From Cytophaga aurantiaca DSM 3654 (GTDB lineage: Bacteria; Bacteroidota; Bacteroidia; Cytophagales; Cytophagaceae), in contig NZ_KB903666.1 in assembly GCF_000379725.1 (NCBI RefSeq), forward strand, positions 62,001-126,000: a DNA stretch of 64,000 bases, read 5' to 3'. The position numbers were made by a program, and so were the translations under genes. This document shows, piece by piece, positions 1 through 8,380 of the stretch (positions within the stretch are counted from its first letter, which is position 1; every line of letters starts with the position of its first letter). Below the pieces are notes generated by a model, which saw only the letters and a list, made by a program, of their open reading frames with translations, was not told where the DNA came from and did no database searches.

Positions 1-282
1 ATAGGTATATATACTGGAGAAAGGGATGCAGATAAAGAATAAAATTTCTTCGATAGGCAAATTGCCAATATAGATTCCTGTTAAATACGTAGGATTAAAC
101 CCCCATACACCAAGGTGTGTATAGTACATATCCCATATGATAAACAAGGTACATACAATCAGATTAGATAATCCAAAGGCAGCCCATTTTGTGTAGAATC
201 CAAATTTAGAATGAAAGCTAAAGATCAACGGGATGATCAACGAACCCAGGTCAATTGCCAGATACGTATAATTAGTGTCCAT
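1..282 (-). CDS. Lycopene cyclase domain protein (partial, 3' end outside window)
   Basis: The first 94 codons are present; the stop lies left of the window. The reverse strand reads MDTNYTYLAIDLGSLIIPL, then hydrophobic helices and the motif GNLPIEEILFFICIPF. This PxEE-FF pattern is the hallmark of the small membrane lycopene cyclases (CrtYc/CrtYd, archaeal/fungal type), which cyclise the ends of lycopene to beta-ionone rings. The start ATG (280-282) overlaps the end of crtZ by 11 bp, so the two are translationally linked in the carotenoid operon. If the family assignment is right, CrtZ would hydroxylate the rings this enzyme makes, giving zeaxanthin-type xanthophylls. Whether it is a two-domain or single-domain cyclase cannot be seen. 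Confidence 0.85.
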   Translation of the reverse strand, partial: MDTNYTYLAIDLGSLIIPLIFSFHSKFGFYTKWAAFGLSNLIVCTLFIIWDMYYTHLGVWGFNPTYLTGIYIGNLPIEEILFFICIPFSSIYTY

Positions 283-739
283 TTTTCCTTGCTTCTTTGA
301 AATATTTAAAAGGAACCAATAGCATACCGAAGCATTCTCCGTCTTCTTTACCTAAATGTTTGTGATGTATTTTATGTGCTTTTCTGATTGCTCTGAAATA
401 AACAGAATCTGCATTTCGTAAAACTTTAATACGCTGGTGTATGAACAGATCATGAATAAAGAAATAGGCAGCACCATAAGTGGTAATGCCTACTGCAATC
501 CAGAAGGGCAGCGAAAAATCTTTAATACCAATAATGAATAAAATGATTGCAGGTGTAGCAAAAATAAGAAAGAAGAAATCATTGTGTTCAACCGGTGTTT
601 CCGGGTTAGGCTGGTGATGGTCCTTATGCAGTTTCCAGAGCAGTCCGTGCATAATGTATTTGTGTGCAAGCCAGGCAACAAATTCCATTGTTAAAAATGT
701 TACGATGATTACTGCCGTACTAGCGATCCAATTATCCAT
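272..739 (-). CDS. crtZ: Beta-carotene hydroxylase (fatty-acid hydroxylase superfamily)
   Basis: A 155-residue membrane di-iron hydroxylase. It adds 3-hydroxyl groups to beta-ionone rings (beta-carotene to zeaxanthin). The His clusters expected for the family are visible: HKYIMH and HKDHH near residues 26-42, HDLFIH near 96, and HKIHHKH near 122. About four hydrophobic segments lie between them. Length is normal for bacterial CrtZ. It sits 14 bp downstream of the small secreted protein and overlaps the lycopene cyclase by 11 bp, inside the crt operon. A related C4 sterol or ketolase activity is possible, but the operon context strongly favours carotenoid hydroxylation. Confidence 0.93.
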   Translation of the reverse strand: MDNWIASTAVIIVTFLTMEFVAWLAHKYIMHGLLWKLHKDHHQPNPETPVEHNDFFFLIFATPAIILFIIGIKDFSLPFWIAVGITTYGAAYFFIHDLFIHQRIKVLRNADSVYFRAIRKAHKIHHKHLGKEDGECFGMLLVPFKYFKEARKNGH

Positions 740-753
740 ATGTAGTTGAAGAT

Positions 754-1251
754 CTAATTAAATAAATTTTTTTCCTGTTCCGTACACAAGCCGGATTGTA
801 GCATAAAATCCTTAATTCGTTTTTTTAAATCTGCATCATTCACCAAGGAGTATTTTTGTAGAATAAATGTTTTATCTGTAGTAATCTGATTGCTGTAGCC
901 TAAGAATGAAGGTGCACTTGTTTGTACACAAATTCTTAGATATCGAAGTTCAATGTTGTTTGGTTCAATGTTGATTGAATTTTCAAGTAATACTTTTCCT
1001 TTATTGAAATAGCTGAGCTTAGTATATGGATTATATACGTATTTTGCTTCAATCATGTGGGAAACTGCAATATATCCTTTAATACTTTCAGTTGGATTTT
1101 GAATCGATGTTACTGTAGTTTTAAACGTTTCGGAATCTTCTTTTGATAATGAAGCTTTGTAATACAAATTCCGGATGGTAATCATATTCCATTCTTCACC
1201 CTGTGTACATACAGGTAATAGAAAGAGTAGAACATAAGGAATAATGCGCAT
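754..1251 (-). CDS. Small secreted protein of the carotenoid operon, function unknown
   Basis: About 165 residues. The chosen ATG (1249-1251) shares bases with the crtB stop as TAATG, a typical coupled start, and gives a clean signal peptide (MRIIPYVLLFLLPVCTQGEE). A longer reading from 1284 would run deep into crtB. The mature part is soluble and helical, with a TPR-like section around residues 50-110 (KGKVLLENSINIEPNN). No catalytic motif is recognised. Its location between crtB and crtZ, with tight coupling, suggests a role in carotenoid handling in the envelope, but this is inference from position only. Confidence 0.8.
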   Translation of the reverse strand: MRIIPYVLLFLLPVCTQGEEWNMITIRNLYYKASLSKEDSETFKTTVTSIQNPTESIKGYIAVSHMIEAKYVYNPYTKLSYFNKGKVLLENSINIEPNNIELRYLRICVQTSAPSFLGYSNQITTDKTFILQKYSLVNDADLKKRIKDFMLQSGLCTEQEKNLFN

Positions 1252-2087
1252 TATAATATGTTCAATTGATTTCGCAAATAACATTGAAAGAGTAATCCAA
1301 ATTTATTGAGATTGGGTATACGAATGCGTTCTTTTAAAATACGCTCAGCCGGAACAGATTTTATTTTATTGAATAAATGCTGGTAATAAATATATGCAAG
1401 ATATACGCCAAGTCTTGCTTCTGACGGAAGCTCCTTAATGCCGATAAGTGCATGCTGGAAATCTTTTTCAATATCCGATTCAATACTTTTTTTAATTTTC
1501 TGATCAAAATTTTTCATGCTTACATCAGGAAAATACGTTCTGCCTAAAGAATCAAAATCTTCTTTTGCATCCCTGAGGAAATTTACTTTCTGAAAAGCTG
1601 AACCTAGACTCATTGCATACGGTTTTTGTTTCTCATACATAGTTGCATCTCCTTTAACAAAAACATGTAGACACATTAGTCCTACTACTTCTGCAGAACC
1701 TACAATGTATTCTTTATACGATTCCTGATCATGAGCAGATTGTTCAAGATCCATTTCCATACTTTTTAAAAACGTATCGATCAGTTCCCATTCAATATTA
1801 TAATCGTGTACGACCTTTTGAAAAGAATTTAGGATGGGGTTGAGGCTTATTTTATCTTCCAGTGCAGTAACCGTATCGTTTCTAAACTGTTGCATGAGAC
1901 GTTTTTTATCATATCCATGAAAAGAATCAACAATTTCATCAGCAAACCTCACAAAACCATAGATTGCATAAATAGGGTCGTGAATTTTTTTATGCAGAAA
2001 ATAGATCCCTAATGAAAAGCTGGTGCTGTATTCTTTTGTCGTTAATTTACTACACTTGGCAGAAACGTTGTCAAATAAGTGCTTCAT
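1251..2087 (-). CDS. crtB: Phytoene/squalene synthase family protein, phytoene synthase
   Basis: 278 residues, all-alpha isoprenoid synthase. It condenses two geranylgeranyl diphosphates to phytoene, the first carotenoid step. The two Asp-rich Mg-diphosphate sites are present: DEIVD near residue 50 and DAKED near residue 173, the latter followed by the family sequence GRTYFP. The start ATG overlaps the crtI stop by 4 bp (ATGA), and the stop overlaps the next start (TAATG), so crtI-crtB and the companion are translationally coupled. Squalene synthase is the alternative, rejected because of the direct coupling to a phytoene desaturase. Confidence 0.95.
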   Translation of the reverse strand: MKHLFDNVSAKCSKLTTKEYSTSFSLGIYFLHKKIHDPIYAIYGFVRFADEIVDSFHGYDKKRLMQQFRNDTVTALEDKISLNPILNSFQKVVHDYNIEWELIDTFLKSMEMDLEQSAHDQESYKEYIVGSAEVVGLMCLHVFVKGDATMYEKQKPYAMSLGSAFQKVNFLRDAKEDFDSLGRTYFPDVSMKNFDQKIKKSIESDIEKDFQHALIGIKELPSEARLGVYLAYIYYQHLFNKIKSVPAERILKERIRIPNLNKFGLLFQCYLRNQLNIL

Positions 2088-3562
2088 ATATTCACTTTCA
2101 GGGTTTTCAATAATTCATTTGCAGCTACCTGTCCCGATACAATAGATGGTGGTACACCCGGCCCCGGTACGGTTAGCTGTCCGCAATAATAAAAATTTGG
2201 AATGTTCTTGTTTTTTATTTTGGGCTTAAGGTTCGCTGTCTGCATGAGTGTGTTGGCTAGTCCGTAGGCATTTCCCTTGTACGAATTATAGTCTTCTATA
2301 AAATCGTTCACACAATAACTTTTTACATACTCAATATTTTCGCGAACGGAAACGCCTGTATACTTTTCCAATCGTGTTAATAACAGATCGTAATACGAAT
2401 CTCGTATTGATTTTTCATCTGCAATGCCAGGTGCTATGGGCATCAGGATGAAGAGATTTTCTTTATCCTTTGGTGCTACAGAAGGATCTGTTTTGGAAGG
2501 GCAGCAAACATAGAAGAGGGGATTGCTGGGCCATTTCGGATCTTCATAAATTTCAATTGCATGCTTAGGGAAATCCGCATCAAAAAAAAGATTGTGATGT
2601 TCCAGTTTATCCAACTTTTTATTTACACCGATGTAAAAGATCAGCGAAGACGGTGCAAATACTTTTTTGTCCCAATAATTTTCTGAATAATTCCGATCGT
2701 TGGATTGTAATAGTTTGCTCTCAACATGATGATAGTCGGCAGATGCGATCAAGCCATCTACGTTTATTGTCCGACTGGTTGTGCTTAAGCTAATCTTTGA
2801 ATCATGTAACTTTTTTATTCCTGTTATACCTTCAGAAAGATTAAATTCTACGCCATGTTCACGTGATATTTGAACCATGGCATCGATTACTTTTTTAAAG
2901 CCACCCATTGGATAATACGTACCTTGCTTCAAGCCTGCATAATTCATAAGGCTGTATAGAGCAGGAGTATTTTTAGGCATGGCTCCTAAAAATAATACCG
3001 GAAATTCCATTAACGCAATCAGCTTTTCATTTTTAAAATAGCTGCGTACATGTTTACTGAATGAAGAAAAAACCTGCAGACGGAACACACCGCTGATTGT
3101 ATCTGCATTTATCAGTTCCAATAAAGATAGGCCAGGTTGATAGATGAGCTTTTTTACACCCACATCATATTTGTATTGCGCTTCACGCATGAATGCGACA
3201 AGTTTATCCGCTGAGCCGGTTTCTATTTGTTCAAAGAGTTCTAATAATTCTTCCCAGTCAGCGGGAATTTTTAATGTGTCTCCATCTGAAGTAATGATCT
3301 GAAAACCCGGGTCCAGTTTTTTCAATTCATAAAAGTCGCTGCTGGTATGACCAAACTGATTGTAAAAGCGTTCGAATACATCCGGCATCCAATACCAGCT
3401 TGGGCCCATGTCAAAGGTGAAGCCATTTGCTTCAAATTGGCGCATACGTCCTCCGAGCTGATCGTTTTTTTCAAACACCACAACTTTTTGTCCCTTCAGC
3501 GCTAACACAGAAGCAGCACTTAAGCCACTCACTCCGGATCCTATGATTCCAATTGTTTTCAA
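2084..3562 (-). CDS. crtI: Phytoene desaturase
   Basis: 492 residues, FAD-dependent CrtI-type desaturase that converts phytoene to lycopene. It opens directly with the Rossmann dinucleotide motif GSGVSGLSAASVLALKG and ends with the CrtI C-terminal FAD signature VPGPGVPPSIVSGQ. The reading frame has no ATG near the Rossmann fold: the start is TTG at 3560-3562, since the next Met (residue 41) would remove the FAD site. The gene follows the MerR-type regulator by 22 bp and overlaps crtB by 4 bp. A weak TTG start may keep its yield below that of the regulator. Confidence 0.95.
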   Translation of the reverse strand: MKTIGIIGSGVSGLSAASVLALKGQKVVVFEKNDQLGGRMRQFEANGFTFDMGPSWYWMPDVFERFYNQFGHTSSDFYELKKLDPGFQIITSDGDTLKIPADWEELLELFEQIETGSADKLVAFMREAQYKYDVGVKKLIYQPGLSLLELINADTISGVFRLQVFSSFSKHVRSYFKNEKLIALMEFPVLFLGAMPKNTPALYSLMNYAGLKQGTYYPMGGFKKVIDAMVQISREHGVEFNLSEGITGIKKLHDSKISLSTTSRTINVDGLIASADYHHVESKLLQSNDRNYSENYWDKKVFAPSSLIFYIGVNKKLDKLEHHNLFFDADFPKHAIEIYEDPKWPSNPLFYVCCPSKTDPSVAPKDKENLFILMPIAPGIADEKSIRDSYYDLLLTRLEKYTGVSVRENIEYVKSYCVNDFIEDYNSYKGNAYGLANTLMQTANLKPKIKNKNIPNFYYCGQLTVPGPGVPPSIVSGQVAANELLKTLKVNI

Positions 3563-3584
3563 TAGTGTATGTTGATTTTAAAAA

Positions 3585-4472
3585 TTAGTTATTTAATAGT
3601 TGAATGAATGTATTCATGTCAGAGATCTGCACATGATCTTTGGGCAATTTTATTTCTTCGAATAAATAGGATGCACCGCAGACATATTTTTTTATTCCCG
3701 GAAAATCCTTTTTCATATTGTTGATGAATGTTTGCAGCCATTCAGCAGAGTGGTAGCGCACGATAAAGTATTGCAGGCATTCCGGTTCTACATCTTTTAT
3801 TACGGCTTTTAAATTGTAATACGGTACACGTTGACCCAGATAAATCACGCGTCTGTTGGATGAACGTATCAAAAAGTTAGCAATAAGCAACCCTATTTCA
3901 TGATCTTCTTCTTCAGGCAAAAAAAGCAACCAGGTTTCGGCCGTTGAAGGCGGTATAGGTAGCTGTTCAATGGCATGATGTAGTTTCTGTTTTAAGATGT
4001 TTGAAATAAAATGTTCCTGTGCTGGTATAATTTCACTCTTGCCCCACAATATACCTATTTTAACAAGTATTGGATAAATAACTTTCTGATAGCAAACAAC
4101 CAATCCATATTTTTGAGTTGCTTGTTTAAACACCTTGTTAAATTCATGTTCATTGTAATCGATTCCGGCTGCAATTAATTTATGTATGTATACTGAGATT
4201 TTAGAATCTTCATCTTCAGCATGCTGAATAGAGCGCTCGAGCAACTCGTTTATTTCTGAATCTGTAAGCTGAATTATTCTGGAGATTTTAATTCCCAGTT
4301 TAATGAGCGTAGAAACGTTTAATAAGCGCCGAACCTGATCGTCGTTGTAACTGCGTATGTTTCCATCGGATCTTAGCGGAGTAAGAAGATTGTAGCGCTG
4401 CTCCCAAATACGGATCGTATGGGCTTTAATTCCGCTTAATTTTTCCAGATCTGAAATAGAATACTGAGACAT
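3585..4472 (-). CDS. CarH-type MerR regulator with B12-binding photoreceptor domain
   Basis: 295 residues. Residues 4-70 form a MerR winged helix (KAHTIRIWEQRY). Residues 90-295 form a MetH-like helical cap plus cobalamin-binding domain. The CarH signatures are all present: W143-x9-E153-H154 in the cap, and E189-x-H191-x-x-G194, whose His is the lower cobalt ligand. In known CarH proteins the adenosylcobalamin-bound tetramer represses carotenoid genes in the dark and falls apart in light. Here the gene is first in the crt operon and starts next to a perfect 11-bp inverted repeat (4473-4510), which suggests autoregulation. Light response is inferred from motifs; a B12-independent CarA-like role would be expected to lack this His. 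Confidence 0.9.
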   Translation of the reverse strand: MSQYSISDLEKLSGIKAHTIRIWEQRYNLLTPLRSDGNIRSYNDDQVRRLLNVSTLIKLGIKISRIIQLTDSEINELLERSIQHAEDEDSKISVYIHKLIAAGIDYNEHEFNKVFKQATQKYGLVVCYQKVIYPILVKIGILWGKSEIIPAQEHFISNILKQKLHHAIEQLPIPPSTAETWLLFLPEEEDHEIGLLIANFLIRSSNRRVIYLGQRVPYYNLKAVIKDVEPECLQYFIVRYHSAEWLQTFINNMKKDFPGIKKYVCGASYLFEEIKLPKDHVQISDMNTFIQLLNN

Positions 4473-4510
4473 ATTTTGTTTAATTGATGTTGAAAATAGT
4501 TAAACAAAAT
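4473..4510. promoter_or_regulatory. Perfect inverted repeat, candidate CarH operator
   Basis: ATTTTGTTTAA at 4473-4483 is exactly repeated in inverse at 4500-4510 (TTAAACAAAAT) with a 16-bp centre. The left arm abuts the regulator's start codon. MerR proteins bind long dyads, so this is the natural candidate for autorepression of the crt operon. Confidence 0.55.
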
Positions 4511-4518
4511 AGGAAAAG

Positions 4519-4526
4519 CAAATTTA
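4519..4526 (-). promoter_or_regulatory. Candidate -7 element for the carotenoid operon
   Basis: On the minus strand this reads TAAATTTG, matching the Bacteroidota -7 consensus TAnnTTTG. Transcription would begin near 4512, so the inverted repeat at 4473-4510 would lie just inside the transcript start, a position suited to blocking RNA polymerase. No clear -33 TTTG is seen. Confidence 0.4.
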
Positions 4527-4771
4527 TCATAATAGAAGGTTATTATGTGTGTAAGTTTCTATTATGAGAAGGGGAAATGGGTAATTGAAGAATGAAAATT
4601 GCATCTTTTACAGAGGTTGTTGAATGCAAAACAGTTACTTCAGAAAGAGATAAATCAACCGGGATATATAACCTTTGAATTCAATTTCATAACTTGAAAA
4701 GTTGTGTTAGAAAACGAATAAAGGCAATTTGTAGAAATCGCTAATTTAAATAAACCTAATTTACCTATATC

Positions 4772-6169
4772 ATGCAAAAGCAACTTGCGCTTATTATTAT
4801 CCATTTTTTGATTTTTATATCTGTTTTTACATTATTCAAAAACGAAAAAATATACCATGCTACTTTGGGTAAAGTATCCATGACCTATGAAAGATCAGGA
4901 ACCTGGGAGAATCCAGAGATCAAGCTGGTAAAAAAGCCTTTTATTGCTATTACCAATGAGAATCTTGAACAATGGGATGCCTCCATTTATAAGTGCATCG
5001 AAGAATATAGTTATTCTTTGGAAGGTGACTGCTATAACAAAGTTAAATTTGCCTTCTTCCCTCTATTTCCTTTACTATGGAAAACGACTCATTTGAGTAC
5101 CATTGGAGTTTGTATGTTAAATTATTTACTTTTTGCAGTAAGTATTTTAATTCTCATTAATATTCTAACTCATTCTCTGCCTACCCGTGAAAAAATAATA
5201 CTTCAGTTGATATGCTTCACGATACCGTCTATCGTTATTTATTATATTCCTTATTCAGAAGCCATCTTTATGATGACAATGACACTTGTTGTCTTTGGAA
5301 TTCTCCGGAATAAATACGGGTTATATTTTATTGGGTGTTTCCTTGCAGCTACTTCGAGGCCTGCTACGGGGTTTATTGTTTTTGCAATTTTACTAACGGA
5401 ATTATATTTATTTTATAATTATAAAGACTTACGCACGCTCATTAAAAATGTAGCTATGAGAGTAAGCCCCTTTTTGTTAGGATATTTCTGTGTGTTATCA
5501 ATGGAATATTTTTATACAGGTTCTTGGGATGCTATTGCTGAAGCCCGAAAATACTGGAGTGAAGAATCGCTAGGATTTCGTTTGCCTGAACAGATTAGCG
5601 ATTGGTCAGTAGAAGGCTTTGGAATGTCGTCTTTTGTTTTATTTTTTGTTATTGTTCCCTCTTTTATTTTCCTGATACGTTTATTGTTAAAACCGCCTAT
5701 TAAAAATGTATCATCGGGATATACTGCAGAACCAAAAGATTATCTTGTCATGGTTTCTTTATCCTATGTGTGTTTATTTTTTATATATTTTCTCTTTTTT
5801 CGAGGGGGAAGTATGAACAGTTTTACCAGATACATAATAAATTCACCTTTGTTTTATTCTCTGTTGATCATATTGTTTGAAAAAAAGATCAAATCTTCAT
5901 GGGGAGTTCTGAATAATAGCCTATTCTTTTTTATCTCATTGATTTTGCTTTGTACCTTTTTGTCCTTTGTGGAATATGGAGGTGGACGTTTTCGTTTTGA
6001 ATATGCCGGAATGTATATTTTTATTTTGCTGGCTTTTTATTTCAGCTATAACAATTATTTCAATTATTATATTCGTACTCTTTGCATTATTGGTCTATGG
6101 TTATTGAATATAGTATGGAGCACGTATTTGCTTGATATGTTTATTTGCAATGGATGGATCTATGCTTAA
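4772..6169 (+). CDS. Multi-pass membrane protein, PIG-V/GT-C-like glycosyltransferase
   Basis: 465 residues with an N-terminal TM anchor and about ten further hydrophobic helices. After the first TM comes a periplasmic loop with WDASIYKCIEEYSY (68-81), followed by AFFPLFPLLWK (94-104). The WDA-xxY plus FFPLFPLL pattern is that of the PIG-V/Gpi18 mannosyltransferase superfamily, GT-C enzymes that use polyprenyl-phosphate sugars. In bacteria such proteins are thought to glycosylate envelope molecules. The Asp of WDA is the likely catalytic residue. Flanks give no pathway. Donor and acceptor are unknown. Confidence 0.6.
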   Translation: MQKQLALIIIHFLIFISVFTLFKNEKIYHATLGKVSMTYERSGTWENPEIKLVKKPFIAITNENLEQWDASIYKCIEEYSYSLEGDCYNKVKFAFFPLFPLLWKTTHLSTIGVCMLNYLLFAVSILILINILTHSLPTREKIILQLICFTIPSIVIYYIPYSEAIFMMTMTLVVFGILRNKYGLYFIGCFLAATSRPATGFIVFAILLTELYLFYNYKDLRTLIKNVAMRVSPFLLGYFCVLSMEYFYTGSWDAIAEARKYWSEESLGFRLPEQISDWSVEGFGMSSFVLFFVIVPSFIFLIRLLLKPPIKNVSSGYTAEPKDYLVMVSLSYVCLFFIYFLFFRGGSMNSFTRYIINSPLFYSLLIILFEKKIKSSWGVLNNSLFFFISLILLCTFLSFVEYGGGRFRFEYAGMYIFILLAFYFSYNNYFNYYIRTLCIIGLWLLNIVWSTYLLDMFICNGWIYA

Positions 6170-6260
6170 TAAATTAATTCTTTTCGAAAACATAGAACAG
6201 ATTTATCATAACACTACCATTAAACGGATTTCCTAATCTTTCTGTATACGCAATACATAG

Positions 6261-7457
6261 ATGCCACAAACTAGTAAAATAATCAACCTCTGGATCATCA
6301 TAGGTATTACCATATTAAATGCAGTCGGCATGACCATTGTACTTCCGCTCTTTCCATTTCTGTTAGAAAAATACGTTCCTGCTAAAGATGTTGCTCTTGT
6401 AATGAGTGCACTTGTATCTGTATTTGCTGTGAGTACATTCTTTGCAGCTCCTGTATTCGGAGCACTTAGTGATCGTTACGGACGCAAACCGATTTTGATC
6501 GTAAGTCTGTTGGGTTCTGTAGTAGGATATATACTGCTTGGAGTGGGCGGGGCACTTTGGATTCTTTTTCTTGGAAGAATCATTGATGGACTTACTGCAG
6601 GAAATCAAAGCGCCTTATTTGCATACATTACCGACAGTACAGAACCTGAAGAAAGAGGGAAGTGGTTTGGGTACCTTGGCGGTGCCATTGGTATTGGCTT
6701 TATGATCGGACCTGCTATCGGCGGCTTGTTCGGCTCCGAATCCATTACCTTGCCTTTCTTTATTACAGCGGGCATCACGATGGTATCAACCTTGTGTATC
6801 GCACAGTTTGTACCTGAATCACTTCCTGTAGAAAAACGTACCACACATCTTACGTTGCAAAACTTCAATACCTTTTCTCACTTCAAAGATGTTTTTTCTT
6901 TGAAAGAAGCCCGTGCATTGCTTGTTATGGGTGCGTTCTTCTATATTGGACTTAACATCTGGCAATTCAATGCAAGTATTTTTTTTAAAGATGTATTTCT
7001 ATGGGGCCCATCCTATATTGGAGGTGTCTTTGTACTGGTTGGTATCTGTGATATTTTATCCCGTGTAGTTTTATTGCCTCAGTTGCTTAAGAAATGGAGT
7101 GAACATACCATTGGCATTGTTGGCCTTTGCGGACTTTTCATAGGACTGGGACTTATATTTTTGAGTTCCTATATTCCATCGATGTATCTTATCATTGCAG
7201 CAGTTGCATTCATTGTGTTGGGTGAAGGCTTGTTTGATCCTTCCTATAATGCACGTTTATCTATGAGTGTGGATGACACTATGCAGGGGCAGTTGCAAGG
7301 AACCAATCAAAGTCTGCAGGCTTTGTATCATGTAATTGTTCCGTTGGGAGCAGCAGCTATATATACATACAGCCACGGTGCTGTATTTGCTGTGGCAGCG
7401 GTGTTAATGGTTGGTGGTTTGGTATTATTTGCGAAATTAAAAACGAAGAATGCATAA
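6261..7457 (+). CDS. MFS transporter, TetA-like (DHA1) drug/H+ antiporter
   Basis: 398 residues, 12 predicted helices. The loop 2-3 signature GALSDRYGRKPILI (near 72-85) is typical of the major facilitator superfamily, and the helix 5 antiporter motif GPAIGGLFG follows near 149. The closest class by pattern is the TetA/YajR-like DHA1 group, which extrudes small drugs by proton exchange. It stands alone, with 50 bp to the VOC gene in the same direction, so the two may be co-transcribed. The substrate cannot be read from sequence, and tetracycline resistance should not be assumed. Confidence 0.85.
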   Translation: MPQTSKIINLWIIIGITILNAVGMTIVLPLFPFLLEKYVPAKDVALVMSALVSVFAVSTFFAAPVFGALSDRYGRKPILIVSLLGSVVGYILLGVGGALWILFLGRIIDGLTAGNQSALFAYITDSTEPEERGKWFGYLGGAIGIGFMIGPAIGGLFGSESITLPFFITAGITMVSTLCIAQFVPESLPVEKRTTHLTLQNFNTFSHFKDVFSLKEARALLVMGAFFYIGLNIWQFNASIFFKDVFLWGPSYIGGVFVLVGICDILSRVVLLPQLLKKWSEHTIGIVGLCGLFIGLGLIFLSSYIPSMYLIIAAVAFIVLGEGLFDPSYNARLSMSVDDTMQGQLQGTNQSLQALYHVIVPLGAAAIYTYSHGAVFAVAAVLMVGGLVLFAKLKTKNA

Positions 7458-7507
7458 ACGATAAAAGTCCGGAATAGATTTTTATATATTCAACAAACAA
7501 TACAGAT

Positions 7508-7927
7508 ATGGAAGATTCAAAAAAACAATCGGATAAAGCAGGTGATGTAACACCGAAGATCACTGGCATTGGCGGGGTTTTCTTTTTTTCTGATAATCCG
7601 AAAGAAATGAAAGAATGGTACGTTAAAAATTTAGGACTTGAAATCAATGAGTGGGGTTCTTCTAGTTTTGAATCCAGAAATATGAATAAGCCGGAAGAAA
7701 TAGAATCTCTTCAATGGAGTCCATTCAAAAAAGGAGATGAATATTTTTCTCCATCAAAAAAAGAATTTATGATCAATTACCGTGTTCAGAACCTGGAAGG
7801 ACTTGTAATTAAACTCAAGGGAAATGGGGTAACCGTACTTGATGATATTGTCACATACGACTTTGGAAAGTTTGTACACATCATGGATGCAGAGGGCAAT
7901 AAAATCGAGCTCTGGGAACCTGCCTGA
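7508..7927 (+). CDS. VOC superfamily (glyoxalase/bleomycin-resistance-like) protein
   Basis: 139 residues carrying one glyoxalase fold: a first beta-alpha-beta unit (GIGGVFFFSDNPKEMKEWY, residues 18-36) and a second ending in HIMDAEGNKIELWEP, whose Glu is a standard VOC metal ligand. Single-domain VOC proteins dimerise and act as dioxygenases, isomerases or drug-binding proteins. It lies 50 bp after the MFS pump and 15 bp from the convergent HxlR gene. The reaction is not identifiable. Confidence 0.85.
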   Translation: MEDSKKQSDKAGDVTPKITGIGGVFFFSDNPKEMKEWYVKNLGLEINEWGSSSFESRNMNKPEEIESLQWSPFKKGDEYFSPSKKEFMINYRVQNLEGLVIKLKGNGVTVLDDIVTYDFGKFVHIMDAEGNKIELWEPA

Positions 7928-7942
7928 TAGGTGTCTGCAGGA

Positions 7943-8314
7943 CTATTCTTCCTCTACACAAGGTACTTTTTTGTTTACCGGCATGTTTGTTCTGCCCCAC
8001 AAAGACATTACATCAATAATCGGTAACAGCGTTTGTCCAAACTCGGTAATGCTGTATTCAACCCGCGGCGGTATTTCCGGGTAGATGATGCGTTTCAACA
8101 CGCCATCCATTTCAAGCTCTCTGAGTTGATTGGTTAAACTTTGTTTACTGATCTCAGGCATGTTTTTAAGAATGGAACTATACCGATTGACATCATTCCG
8201 GATATGATAAATAATGCTTGGTTTCCATTTTCCACCAAGAAAATTCATGCAATGTACTACAGGGCAATTCCCCGGATTGAACTCTTTTGTCTTTCTTTTT
8301 AACGAATTTTCCAA
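7943..8314 (-). CDS. HxlR-family transcriptional regulator
   Basis: 123 residues, winged-helix HxlR domain: CPVVHCMNFLGGKWKPSII (18-36) then the recognition segment KQSLTNQLRELEMDGVLKR and the wing PPRVEYSITEFG. The family often senses electrophiles or redox state and commonly regulates a divergent neighbour. The frame has no ATG upstream of the domain and an in-frame stop lies just before, so the start must be TTG (8312-8314). It is divergent from the 89-residue gene with overlapping promoters and a three-copy direct repeat between them, which suggests it controls both. Confidence 0.92.
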   Translation of the reverse strand: MENSLKRKTKEFNPGNCPVVHCMNFLGGKWKPSIIYHIRNDVNRYSSILKNMPEISKQSLTNQLRELEMDGVLKRIIYPEIPPRVEYSITEFGQTLLPIIDVMSLWGRTNMPVNKKVPCVEEE

Positions 8315-8380
8315 TAGTCTATAATTTTAGCCTATATACAAGTTAATAGTCTATGAACCGTATACTGACAAAGTTAATAG
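8313..8380. promoter_or_regulatory. Three phased direct repeats, candidate HxlR operator
   Basis: AATAGTCTAT occurs at 8313-8322 and 8345-8354. AAGTTAATAG occurs at 8340-8349 and 8371-8380. The common TAATAG/CAATAG core therefore recurs three times at 31-32 bp spacing, three helical turns, across the divergent promoter. The first copy covers the TTG start of the regulator. Confidence 0.5.
8369..8376 (-). promoter_or_regulatory. Candidate -7 element of hxlR-like gene
   Basis: The minus strand reads TAACTTTG, matching TAnnTTTG. The implied start of transcription is near 8362, giving a leader of about 48 nt that contains two of the direct repeats. Confidence 0.45.
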
